DNA from: Persicaria tinctoria
Lineage: Eukaryota > Streptophyta > Magnoliopsida > Caryophyllales > Polygonaceae
Assembly: GCA_037127255.1 (NCBI GenBank)
Contig: JBANSL010000004.1
Location: forward strand, 992,001-1,056,000
Direction of reading: 5' to 3'
DNA: 64,000 nt
Shown here: positions 51,424 to 61,447 of the stretch, piece after piece
How the letters are laid out: each line of letters starts with the position of its first letter
How positions within the stretch are numbered: the stretch's first letter is position 1
Notes under the pieces: generated by a model
What the model was told of the DNA's origin: nothing
The model's database searches: none
What the model saw: the letters and a program-made list of their open reading frames with translations, nothing else
Made by a program: the position numbers and the translations under genes

Positions 51424-51524
51424 GATAAAACATTAAAAATTCCATTGAAGGTTCCAAATGTTTACCAAAACATTGGCTTTGCATTCAGGCATGGTTGAGG
51501 AGGCCATGTCCAAGCTTACTTTTA

Positions 51525-51697
51525 GGACTCGTGTGCATACTTGTACCTATGCACCAATAGCCTAGCACATAAGTCGAGTGGGGTTCCCTCTTAAAATCAA
51601 TTGACAATAGGAAGAGTAGCCCACTAGCTTATATACTAAGACTTGTTTGTTCATATTATCAATGTGGAACTTTTTGTCTCTTAGCATTCTCTCAATA
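51525..51697 (-). repeat. TRIM-type 3' LTR with snRNA-like promoter, copy 2
   Basis: On the minus strand the LTR starts TATTGAGAG (TG changed to TA). It carries a weakened USE (TTCCACATTG, 51670-51660) and TATATAAG (51635-51628), then about 100 bp shared with copies 1 and 3. It is preceded at 51711-51698 by a polypurine-like CACTTGTGGGGGCG, the same tract as in the complete TRIM at 54.0 kb. The far edge is approximate. Confidence 0.65.
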
Positions 51698-51980
51698 CGC
51701 CCCCACAAGTGCAATTATGGTCGTTTTTCGCATCTAGTTGACACTTAACGGGTTTAACATCTCGTTCTCCTTTTAGCTAGCACATGATCGAGAGTCGGAC
51801 CGTTTGACTTTATATGTATCTTATTTTATACATTTGTATAATTAAATAAGGTGTATAATATAAATATATTTTAAACAGAAATGTTAATGTTTATATGCAT
51901 CTCTTCATTTGAGACAAAATTGATAGATAGCATGATTCTAGGAACTGATTTATTGTTCCGATTTTGTTTCTGGTTCTGGT

Positions 51981-52079
51981 TGTTACGATATGATATGTGT
52001 ATCTTTGTTATCTGTGTACTCTATATAAACCGATGAATACAACAGTAGCAACCCACGATTGGGATTAATTATTCTCTCA
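51981..52079 (+). repeat. short 5' LTR of a copia element
   Basis: The block starts TGTTACG and ends CTCTCA, has a TATA box (CTATATAAACC) and lies two bases before a primer-binding site. A 99-bp LTR is short but known among plant copia elements. The 3' LTR was not found. From 51,712 to 51,980 there is a stretch of TRIM internal-like sequence, then anonymous AT-rich DNA. Confidence 0.55.
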
Positions 52080-52081
52080 TA

Positions 52082-52094
52082 TGGTATCAGAGCC
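52082..52094 (+). other. primer-binding site of the copia element
   Basis: TGGTATCAGAGCC complements the initiator tRNA-Met 3' end. It lies just after the short LTR and about 50 bp before the gag ATG. Confidence 0.85.
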
Positions 52095-52141
52095 ACTAAT
52101 CCTCCTCTCATATTTTTTTTTTCCATTTCCTACTGAACACG

Positions 52142-53582
52142 ATGTTGTCCTCTGATTATGATGGAACTCAAGTTCCACACTCATCATCTCCCTCTCAAAC
52201 TGCCATAACCACTGCTCAAGCCCTTCAAGTGGCAAGTATCAAAACTCACGTCCCTATTCAACTTGATCTCCCCTCATTCAACTACAACAAATGGAGAGAA
52301 TTATTCCTTGTCACTCTAGGCAAATTTGCTCTCAAATCTCATGTTGATGGCACGTCTTCGTCATCAACCGATGAAAACTGGCTCATGCTCAACTATATTG
52401 TGCTTTCATGGATCTATGGATCCATATCCATGGACATCTTCGGCATCGTCATGAAGCCCAATGCCTCCGCTCGCGCCATCTGGATTGCCATTGAAAATCT
52501 CTTCCGAGATAACAAGAAAAGTCGAGCCATCCATCTCAAAGACGAATTCTGAAATCTTGCTCAAGGGTCAATGACAATCTCAGAATATTGTCAGAAGTTG
52601 AAGACCTTGGCCGATGGCCTTGTTGATGTGGACAATCCCGTCGTCTCAGATGAAGGAATAGTCCTCCAAACCATTCGAGGCTTCAATAATGATTTCTCAA
52701 CCATGGCTGCTATCATACCACTGCAATCCCCCTTCCCCTCCTTTCAACAAACCTGGAGCATCCTTCTACCTCGAAGAATCTCGCCGAGCTCATACCGCCC
52801 CACTCGCCACAACCATCACCCCTCCATCTCCATCTCCACCATCCACAAACACAACGCCACCACCACCCAATCCGCAAACACCACAAAACCCAACTCAACC
52901 TCAACACGACCCCCCAAGTCCCAACAATTACAATTCTGGCCGTGGCCGAGGCGGGCGTCGTGGACACGGACGTGGACGTGGAGGTGGTCGAGGCTGGTTC
53001 ACTCCATCTTGGGTCCCAAACCGGCAGGAACAACAACATTGGAATCCCTCCTGGAATTCCAATTGGGGTTATGGAATTCTTAGTGTAGGCCCTCGTCCGA
53101 CCATCAATAAATTACAAACTCTCAAGCCATGATTATTACTAGTAAATTTCCGATGCCTCCTCGCACATGACGTCTAATGCAAGTACTCTCTCTCCCATTT
53201 TTAATCCTGGCATCTTTTCTAACTCTAAAATCATCGTGGGTAATGGACAATCCCTCCCCATCACAAATATTGGCCATGCTACTATATCTCGTACACCCCC
53301 TTTAAAACTTTAAAACGTTCTTGTCACCCCCAAAACTTTAAAAATATTGGCCATGATAATCAATGTTCGGTTGAATTTGATCCTTTTGGATTCTCTGTGA
53401 AGGACTTTCCAACCAAGATCGAGATCCAATGGTGCAATAGTCAAGGAGACCTCTATCCCTTTCTTCCACAAAATCAATCTGTCAACACACATTTCGCCCT
53501 CTATGCTCGTTCTCCATCTGTTCAGTTATGGCATCGCAGAGTCGGTCATCCCGGAGATCATGTCTTCAATAAATTAGCATAA
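52142..53582 (+). pseudogene. Ty1/copia gag-pol fragment, degenerate and truncated
   Basis: The gag starts MLSSDYDG and has the copia motifs LDLPSFNYNKWRELF and AIHLKDEF, then SMTISEYCQKLKTLADGLVD. A TGA interrupts it at 52550-52552, where CGA is expected, which looks like methyl-CpG decay. A frameshift follows near 52,760, then a Pro/Gly/Arg-rich tail (GRGRGGRRGHGRGRGG). The end of the protease region (IIVGNGQSLPITNIGHATI) and the GAG-pre-integrase block (VQLWHRRVGHPGDHVFNKL) come next. Sequence similarity stops at about 53,580, before the integrase core. Confidence 0.9.
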
Positions 53583-54015
53583 ATGGCAGTAGAGAGCCCA
53601 GTCGATTTGGAGGCGAGAGGGAGATCCAAGGCTGAGGCGGAGGCAAGAGGGCGATTCGGAGGTGGGACGATGGCGGAGCGGACAACGACGGAGGGAAGGT
53701 GGCGGAGCGGACGGCGAAGAGGAGGCATTCAGACGAATCGAGTAGAAGGGTCGACGAGGGAAGATGGCCGCGACGACGGAGGGATGAAGGGACGATTGTC
53801 TTCTCCACATTGCAAGATCAGAGATCAGAGATGCGGTGCAGTCTTGATTTGGGCGAGCATTTGATGGATTTGAGTCTTTCTTCTCCAATCTCAATTTTCA
53901 ACAGGGGTTCTTCCATGTCGATTTATCCGAAGTCAGGTTGTTGTTTGGTTCTTCCATGTCGATTTGAGCCTGTTGCTTGGTTCATGCGATATAGAGATGC
54001 GGTGCATCTCCGACA
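53583..54015. other. unexplained GC-rich segment between the copia fragment and the TRIM
   Basis: The first 280 bp are unusually GC- and purine-rich (GGCGGAGCGGAC words) and open in two frames without recognisable content. A duplicated GGTTCTTCCATGTCGATTT lies near 53,905 and 53,948. The word AGAGATGCGGTGCA occurs at about 53,826 and 53,992, with a variant at 54,852 beyond the insertions. Confidence 0.4.
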
Positions 54016-54601
54016 TGTTGGGGTTTGTGGGTTGTCCCACATTGAAAAATGAGGTATATACCAAACCAAAATATAAGGGAGGTGAAGCCCCTACACAATG
54101 GCTTAAGCTTTTGTGTAAAGTGGTGGATCCCGACCTTATAACAAAAAACAAAAATAAAAACCCGACACGACTTCAGTTTTCATACGACCCGACCGGGATT
54201 CTCGAAATCTCACATGGTATCAGAGCAAGTCCGAGTCGGGTCAGTTTTCCTAGCTTCGGGATAGGCTATAAAAGAATGAGATGTCGAATCCCGTCGTAAA
54301 AAAACCGGGCGAGCTATAAAGAGATTGAGAGTCTCGACCCGGAAGAAAAAAAAAAGATTTCATGTGTCGACCCGATCCAGGCGGTTCGCACTTGAGGGGG
54401 CGTGTTGGGGTTTGTGGGTTGTCCCACATTGAAAAATGAGGTATATACCAAACCAAAATATAAGGGAGGGGAAGCCCCTACACAATGGCTTAAGCTTTTG
54501 TGTAAAGTGGTGGATCCCGACCTTATAACCAAAAACAAAAATAAAAACCCGACACGACTCCCGTTTGCATACGACCCGACCGGGATTCTCGAAATCTCAC
54601 A
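54016..54601 (+). mobile_element. complete TRIM (terminal-repeat retrotransposon in miniature)
   Basis: Two 199-bp LTRs, 54016-54214 and 54403-54601, both start TGTTGGGG, end TCTCACA and differ at only about five positions. The internal 188 bp begins with the primer-binding site TGGTATCAGAGC (54215-54226) and ends with a polypurine tract CACTTGAGGGGGCG (54389-54402). There is no coding capacity, so it must be moved by another element's proteins. The flanks CGACA and GTGAT do not match, so no 5-bp target duplication is seen. Each LTR carries GTCCCACATTG and a downstream AATATAAG. Confidence 0.9.
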
Positions 54602-54619
54602 GTGATAAATCCCGGTGGG

Positions 54620-54815
54620 CCATATAATGTGGGGGGTCCACACGTCTGAGCGCATCATGCGCACCCAAGCCGAGAACATAAGACCAGCGGGGTTCCATCC
54701 TAAAACCAATTGGCAATAGGAGGAGTAACCCACTAGCTTATATACTAAGGCTTGTTTGTTCAAACTATCGATGTGGGACTCTTTTGGTCTGTTCACATCT
54801 TTCCTTCTCTCAACA
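54620..54815 (-). repeat. TRIM-type solo LTR with snRNA-like promoter, copy 3
   Basis: On the minus strand it begins TGTTGAGAG at 54815. It has a perfect USE GTCCCACATCG (54779-54769) and, 24 bases later, TATATAAG (54744-54737), then about 100 bp shared with copies 1 and 2. No polypurine tract adjoins it, so it is called solo. The far edge, next to the complete TRIM, is approximate. Confidence 0.7.
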
Positions 54816-55097
54816 CGACAAAGTCGTCCTATTTTGCTTGGTTGATGCGGTGCAGAGATGCGGTGAGCCAGATCATCCCTCTGTGTAATTCTTTGTTTGA
54901 AATCTAAACATGCCTTATTTTGTTGCGATTACGGAGTTTAATTGCCTGATTATTTATTATGTACCTCTACCCCTGATTTGCATGGTTGATGCTTTGGGTT
55001 TTTGTGCTTAAATTGGATTGTTCGAGAGCACCAGAGCTTTATCAATTTCGTTGACATGTGTTTTTGCATTCCAGTTTGTTTAGGACGTATTGAATGT
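54816..55097. other. flank between the LTR nest and the MULE left array
   Basis: Anonymous sequence. The left end of the MULE may lie here, but no terminal inverted repeat can be tested because the right end is outside the window. Confidence 0.35.
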
Positions 55098-55510
55098 ATC
55101 GATACAATCGAATAATCATATGATATAATCGAATAATCCAGTGATATCATCGAATAATTTCCAGTGATATCATCGAATAATTTTTAGTTATTTGTTAAAA
55201 TGAGTAACGGAACCATTGGATAATCAAGCGATACAATCGAATAATCAAGTGATACCATCGAATAATCAAACGATACCTGGAATAAAAAGTTTAGGGCGTT
55301 TTCAGGGTCTAGCCGATTAGAATAATCCATCGATACTATTGCATAATTCATCGATACAATCGAATAATCCAGTGATACGATCAAATAATGCGAAGAAAAA
55401 ATAACCGAGCGCCTATCATGTGGCAAGTGAATACCATCGAATAATCCATCGATACGATCGAATAATCCATTGATACGATCGAATAATCCTGTGATATAAT
55501 CGAATAATTT
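55098..55510. repeat. 21-bp tandem array (CGAATAAT core) at the MULE left end
   Basis: CGAATAAT occurs at 55109, 55130, 55151, 55174, 55238, 55259, 55361, 55438, 55459, 55480 and 55501. The spacing is 21 bp in seven of ten steps. The unit is close to GATACNATCGAATAATCCAGT. Four decayed units (GGATAATC, AGAATAATCC, GCATAATTC, CAAATAATG) partly fill the gaps. It lies upstream of the DUF1985-Ulp1 gene and is probably subterminal to the element. Confidence 0.9.
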
Positions 55511-55978
55511 AATGAAAAAAAAAAATCAAACCCACAAATGGTGTACAAGTGCCTATCATGTGAAGTGGAGCAAATTTCATGCTTGGGCCCACCACTTTCT
55601 TAATTAAAAAAATTGTAAAATTGCCTATTAATTTTAACCATCCATTTCATTAAATCAACGACACTGATTTGTTCAGATAATACACTTTAAGCCTTGAGTA
55701 CACCTGAATCAACCCCTATTAACCTATTTCTTTATGAGAAAATTTGCGCCTTGGCCCAATTAGCGAAATATACACGTTTTTGTATATTTTGCAAAAGTAT
55801 ACAAAACGGCACACGCGCACAAACACACCCCCTCACCCCCACCCCCGATACCACTCAACTGCTCACTCCATCTCTTTCTCTCTCTCGTTTCTCGCTCTCT
55901 CCATCGCGGTTTCATCCGAAAAGCGACGTCCCCGACCGTTTCGTGCTCGTTTTCGCCCGGTATTGAAGGTTATTCAGT
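55511..55978 (+). promoter_or_regulatory. promoter and leader of the MULE DUF1985-Ulp1 gene
   Basis: The region holds a near-perfect palindrome at 55775-55808, with arms CGTTTTTGTATA and TATACAAAACG around TTTTGCAAAAG. It is followed by a CA-rich stretch and a long CT-rich leader (CTCTTTCTCTCTCTCG type) before the ATG at 55979. A start site inside the CT-rich stretch is plausible but not proven. Confidence 0.5.
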
Positions 55979-58900
55979 ATGGCTATCAGCACAGGTAAGT
56001 GATTTGTTGATTTTGGACCGTTTCTGTGTGTTAGGGTTTTGATTATGGCTGATTATGCGTTGGCGAGGTTTTGCGATGTTGCGATTGGTGTCGTTAGGGT
56101 TGTTTGGGATGAAATGTGTGTTGTTCGTTCTCAATCGTACTAGTATGTGCGTTATTGAGGAGTTACGACATCTCTTCTGTAATGCTGACATCGATTTTGG
56201 CATCTCATTCCGTTCTTTTTGAATTCATCTCCACCCCTTTGCATGTCTACTATTTGCCGTCTTTGATTTTTGGCGTGATATGGGGGTGGTGTGCGTGTTT
56301 GTGTTTGGGTTCATATTTCTGTGGGGCTGACATCCATTTGTCTCTTTGGTTATCTTGTTTTTATTATGTTGACAGGGACCTCAACTGATCTCGATAACTA
56401 CAAATGCAAATTTGATGTGAGTCTGTGAAATTTATGTAGCAGGTGTTGTCATTTTGTTTGCCTCAAATGTTGACAGGTGTTTTGGTATTGAATCTGTATA
56501 CATTTTTTGCAGAAATTGAAGTATTGCATTCCATACAAAGAACGATTCCATGCCAGATCTAATCTATACTGCCGGCCTGCAGTTTGTGACATCATTAAAG
56601 AAGAGTTGCTGCCCTTGCACTACAAGATGTTGAAGGAGAGCTGTCTGGGATGGGTGCTTTCCCAGGGCAACAATATGATGGTTAACTTTCAGTTAATCCA
56701 TCAAATGATGTTGCGGCAGGTTAAGACAAAGAAGAAGAAGGAACTATGGTTCAAAGTTGATGGACTGATAGCTCGTTTTTCTCTTGCTGAGTTCCATGTA
56801 ATGACTGGTCTTCCATGTGAAGACCGCGTCTGCAAACCTCCGAAAGCAGTGAATTTTTCTGATTTTCTTGGTATTGATAAATGCTCCCACGATGATTTGA
56901 TGGATCGTTTCCGACAGATGAAGAAGACGTCGAAGAAGAAGCTAATTATAGCAAGGCTGTTGCTCATCGAGATGGTTGTGTGTTATAGGCGGATAGACTA
57001 CATCACTGAGGAAAATCTATCCCTTGCTTGCGATGACGAGACGTTTGGACAATATCCATGGGGCAGACAGTCTTATGAAGCTCTATTGAAGGCCTTGAAG
57101 AAGTCAGCTACGATGGATCGCAAGAAAGCTAGGCCTTCGTATGAGTTGTATGGATATTGGATTGCTTTCCAGGTATTCTGTTTACTTGTTTGATATATCC
57201 TTGCAATCAATTCTCACTATGTGTCAGCATTGAAGGTATTCCTCACTACGTGTCAGCATTGCATGTATTCATTACTTGTGTCAGCATTCATTACTTGTGT
57301 TTTGCATGACCACTTGTTTTGTTTTTACAGGCCTGGATATTGGAAGCCTTTCCGGCGTTGGCTGAAAAGTTTGCCTGTAATTTGAGGATGAATGATAGAG
57401 ATCCTCATTCCTTGCACTGGGTTTGCAAGGTTAGGCACAGTTATGATGAAGCTGACGAGCTATTCGATGGCGACTTGGTAAGAGAAATATATCAGTGCTG
57501 ACACCAACTCTGTCTTCTTATATACATGTGTTTTCTTATTTATATTTTTTTTGATGTGCATGATAGACACCGCTGTTTCCAAACTACGGAGAGTTTGCAA
57601 GAACCCCAGGCATGGGTTATATCGATGAAGAGGCTGACGATGTTTGTGATGCCATTGGGGAGCCTATGTTTTCGCAACCACCTACTGATATCATGTATGA
57701 TTGTCGGTATATGCGCAAGTATGCATATGAAAACAAGTTTTTACGTAACGATGGGTCAGAGATTGAATCATTTATGTCTTTTGAGTATGGTTTTGTTGGG
57801 GGAGAGGAAGAGGAGAGATCTGCTGAGATAGAGAAGCGAACGAACAGGAAACGTGAGGTTGACGAAGGGAATGTTGAGGGCAAATCTGTTGATGTAGAGA
57901 AGGGGAAGAAGAGGAAAAATGCTGACACAGGAAAGCCTTCTAAGAAGAAGCAGAAAGGTACATCCACTGAGACCCAGGGGAAGAGAGTTGCTGTGAGGAG
58001 AGGGCGTTCTAGTGGAACTCCACCAACCAACCCTCAAGATGGGAGGAAGGCTGACATAGAAGTTATAAAATCAATCAGGAGGAAGGCTGGGAGGATTAGG
58101 AAGAAGGCTGTTGACTTTAACAGTTGTGAGGAAGCTAAGAGAGATGTGATTCTTTATGTTGACACAGAGACAACCACACTGGATGCAGACAGGGTATCCA
58201 AGGAGGGTGGTGCTGATAGGGAGGAGGCTGTTGGATATGCTTGTGATACATCTGACGAGGATAAACCTATTCAATATATTTTGAAGAAGAGGAAGAAAGT
58301 TATGGGAAGTACAGGGAAACGTAGAATGTTGTACAAAAGTAGCAGTTCAAACAAGTCTTCCTCTATCCCCCAACCCCCTGTTGATGCGTGTCTATCCCCC
58401 GTTGAAGTTGTGAATGATGCCTGTAGAGCGATTGTACCGGTTGGTGAGGTGCAAGGTGAAGCCCAGGCTGACACAGCAAAGGCTGACCCCAATGATGATC
58501 AACCAGATGGCAACCAAGGTGTTGATGCTGACACTGAGAATGCTGACCCCAATGACGGCAGTGAAGGGGTTGATGACACCAATGTTGATGCTATCATTAA
58601 GAATGCTCTGTTACTTCTGAACAAAGGAATTGATGCTGACACTGAAGATGTTGTGGGAGATGGTCAAGACGGTGACACTATTGGTGATGAAAAGCTGGAG
58701 GTAGGTGCCAACAGAGACACTGAGGGTGATGACAAGGGGGATTGTGGTGGCAACCGGAAGGGAGTGTTTGATGAGCATTCAAAAGAGCCAGGGTTGGATG
58801 GTGGTGATAAAGATGAAAATGCAAAAGGGCGTGTTGTTGCTGGTGAGGCTGACGCTAAATTCAACCCAGTTTGGGTACATGATTTAATTAAAAGGATTGA

Positions 58901-60914
58901 AAAACTTGAAGAGCTTCCTGCACGTGTAGATGATTTAGTAAGAAGGGTTGAAAAGCTCGAAGAATTGCCTGCACGTCTAAATGAGCTGGGCTCTCGTGTT
59001 GATAGGGCGGTTGAACTTGTTGCAATGGTGACAGACCTGATGGAAAAGTACAATTCACTTGAGAACAGGGTAACACTGCATGAATCTACTGTTGCAAGGT
59101 CACAGTCATCTGTCAACATTGATCAATCAAGTACCAAAGTGGTGAATGCTGACATGAAGATGGGTGTTATCGTTGAGGATGCTATTGCTGAGCAGGAAGC
59201 TGAGTTGGATTCACCCAAAGATTGTAATCAAATGAAGACATCTTCCTGTGGTGATGAGAGAGATGAAGCCCAAAGAATTACAGGTGATGTTGTGGTTCCG
59301 GAGTCTATCATTCCTGTCACATTGGTTGAAGGACAGAGGACAATAGAGTCAGATTCAGTTCAATATGCTGTTGATCTAGGCCGTGATTCTGATTTGATGT
59401 CCATGGAGCCAAGAGTTGAAGAGTGTAAGGACAACAAAGATGGAGCTCATGACGATGCTGACAGGGGACCGCAGAGCACCAGTGAGGATGTAGGAGCTGA
59501 CCTGCCAGTGAAGCCAAGCAGTGAGGAGTGTAAGGATGTTGGTACCCCATTAGGTGGCCAGGTTGATGGGGACGAGAAGGTTGACATTGCAGTAACTCCA
59601 CCTCCTACCATTGCACCACCAGGGACTATCATCCTCGATTCTCCTGAAGGCGATGAAAATGCTGACAAGCTTCCATTGCCTGTAGTGACTGACTGGGTTG
59701 CCTTCAGCAAGCACCCTAAAGTAGTCGAAGAGATTGAAGAACTCAGGCGATCCAAGCATATCCCAAAAGCGAGTACTTTTCTGACGAGTCCATTTGAGCA
59801 GCAAGGAAAGAAAGGAAGGTGGCCCAAGCACAATGTTAAGAAGTCGCTTTTAAGTGAAGACGATCACGAGTTCTTGTACAAAACTATGAAGAGTAATCGG
59901 TAATTTTTTTTATCTTTTTACTCGTTATATAATCATTAACTGTCTTGCGCTGACACCTCCACCTCTTATGACTCTGTGTTTAATTCATAATTTTTGCTTG
60001 TTTTCAGGGATTTTTCTGTCGTTGTTGCTTCCGGAAGAGTTGATAAATCCTTTTTTAAACCAATTCTTAACAAGGACATGTGGCTGGAGTGTTCGGTAAA
60101 CGATCTGGCAGCAATTATATTTCATATTGTTTGTCTTTTGGTTTTTGTTTATTGATATTTGTCGTTGTATACCTAGCGCTGACAGTAGCTTGTTACTGTG
60201 TGTTGTAGCATATTGAAGCATGGTTGTATTATTTGAGGAAGAGGATCCAGGAGGAAGCCGATAAGTATGCAGAGTTCATTGTCCTTGATTGGCTTTTCTA
60301 TCAGAACTACCTGCCAGCTTGTGCTAAAGCGTACAAAGCAGATTTGCCTGTGTCAGACATGATTGGGAGCTATTTCCTTGGTCTTTTCCCTGACCAGTAT
60401 GGCAAACCATGGACGTCTGCAAACAGGATTTACACACCCTTTAATGTCATCAACAAACACTGGGTTGCCTTAGAGATCATAATTGATCAGAAGGTGATCA
60501 ATGTCTATGACTGCAATGTCTACGGTGTCGGCAAGGGTGTAGTAGATGCAGAACTGCAGCCTATTGCTCACTGGCTTCCTATACACCTGGAGAAGTGCGG
60601 AATATATGAAAAATTTAGCACCACACCATTTGAGATAAGGAAGGTCCCTGACATGGTCCATGATAAATCTGGGTTTGTACTCTTACCTAACTTTTATATT
60701 AATTGTTGACATACATTTACTTTCTGTTTATCTGTTGTTGACACACCCCTATTTGTTTGCGTTTGTGAGTGTGTGCAGAAGTGCTTGTGGGGTGTTTACA
60801 GTGAAAGCAATCGAGGCTGTTGTATTTGGCGGAGATGTCACCACAATCACATATGAGAAGCTATCCCGCTACTACAGAGAGCTTATTTGCTCAGACTTGA
60901 TCAAGGAGTCTTGA
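55979..60914 (+). CDS. MULE-encoded DUF1985 - Ulp1-like cysteine protease protein (Kaonashi/VANC-like)
   Basis: There are eight exons: 55979-55994, 56376-56416, 56513-57172, 57331-57477, 57567-59899, 60008-60095, 60209-60672 and 60779-60914. All are in phase with GT-AG introns, giving 1,294 residues. Exons 3-4 form a DUF1985 region (FKVDGLIARFSLAEFHVMTG, then YELYGYWIAFQAWILEAFPA). The long exon 5 is charged and low-complexity, with Lys-rich nuclear-localisation-like runs, many Asp/Ala-Asp-Thr units and a short coiled coil (two RxEKLEELPAR units). Exons 6-8 are a C48 Ulp1 domain with His in NKHWVALEI, Asp in NVYDCN and Cys in SACGVFTVKAIE, so the triad is intact. Ulp1 enzymes cleave SUMO conjugates; MULE copies are known as Kaonashi genes in other plants. 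The frame is fully open, so the gene looks young or under selection. It converges on the transposase gene. Confidence 0.88.
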
Positions 60915-61447
60915 AGCTTCATAATTTGAGCAATGCTGACACTATCATTCTGAGTTCTTAGTTTAAGTGACATTGCAGTTGGATATGAAGGTGGATATTA
61001 ACTGTATGTATTTTGTTGACATCATTATTCTGGGTTTGGATATTAACTACTTCCACTGAACATCGTTCGCGTATATTGAAATGTATGTATTTTGTTGTGT
61101 TTAATGTACTTATTCGGAACTAAGCATCTGGTTTTTTACATTAGATCGAATTTGATATAGTCTCCAATCACATACAATGTAAAAAATCCAATATGACATA
61201 CAGCAATGCTGAAAAGAAAGTGCATTGAATCTTCTTGAAAACATATGAGAATGTATCAGTGTCAGCATTGCCCATAATGCTGACATGGGGTTATGTAAAC
61301 TATGAAAAAAGTAATTTCCAAAACAGAATCAGGTTTATGATATGCAATATATATAACTGGGGGGGGGGGGGGGGGGGCGTTTCTAAGTGATTGTATCCTA
61401 GAAGTATATGATATAAAGCGAGTCGGTCTCAAGCAATGCTGACACCA
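60915..61447. other. spacer between the convergent MULE genes
   Basis: 3' flanks of both genes. It holds four exact copies of the dispersed motif (60934, 61260, 61278, 61437) and a run of about 20 G near 61,362-61,378. Confidence 0.7.

Noticed and set aside
53583..53894. Overlapping open frames on both strands in the GC-rich block.
   Set aside because: Openness is explained by GC-rich, stop-poor composition; no similarity or splice structure supports a gene.
55098..55510. The regular 21-bp repeats could suggest a CRISPR array.
   Set aside because: The units are contiguous and diverged with no unique spacers, the DNA is plant nuclear, and no cas genes exist.
61362..61378. Poly-G run as a functional quadruplex site.
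   Set aside because: A simple homopolymer in a spacer with no support from position or conservation; its length may also be an assembly artefact.
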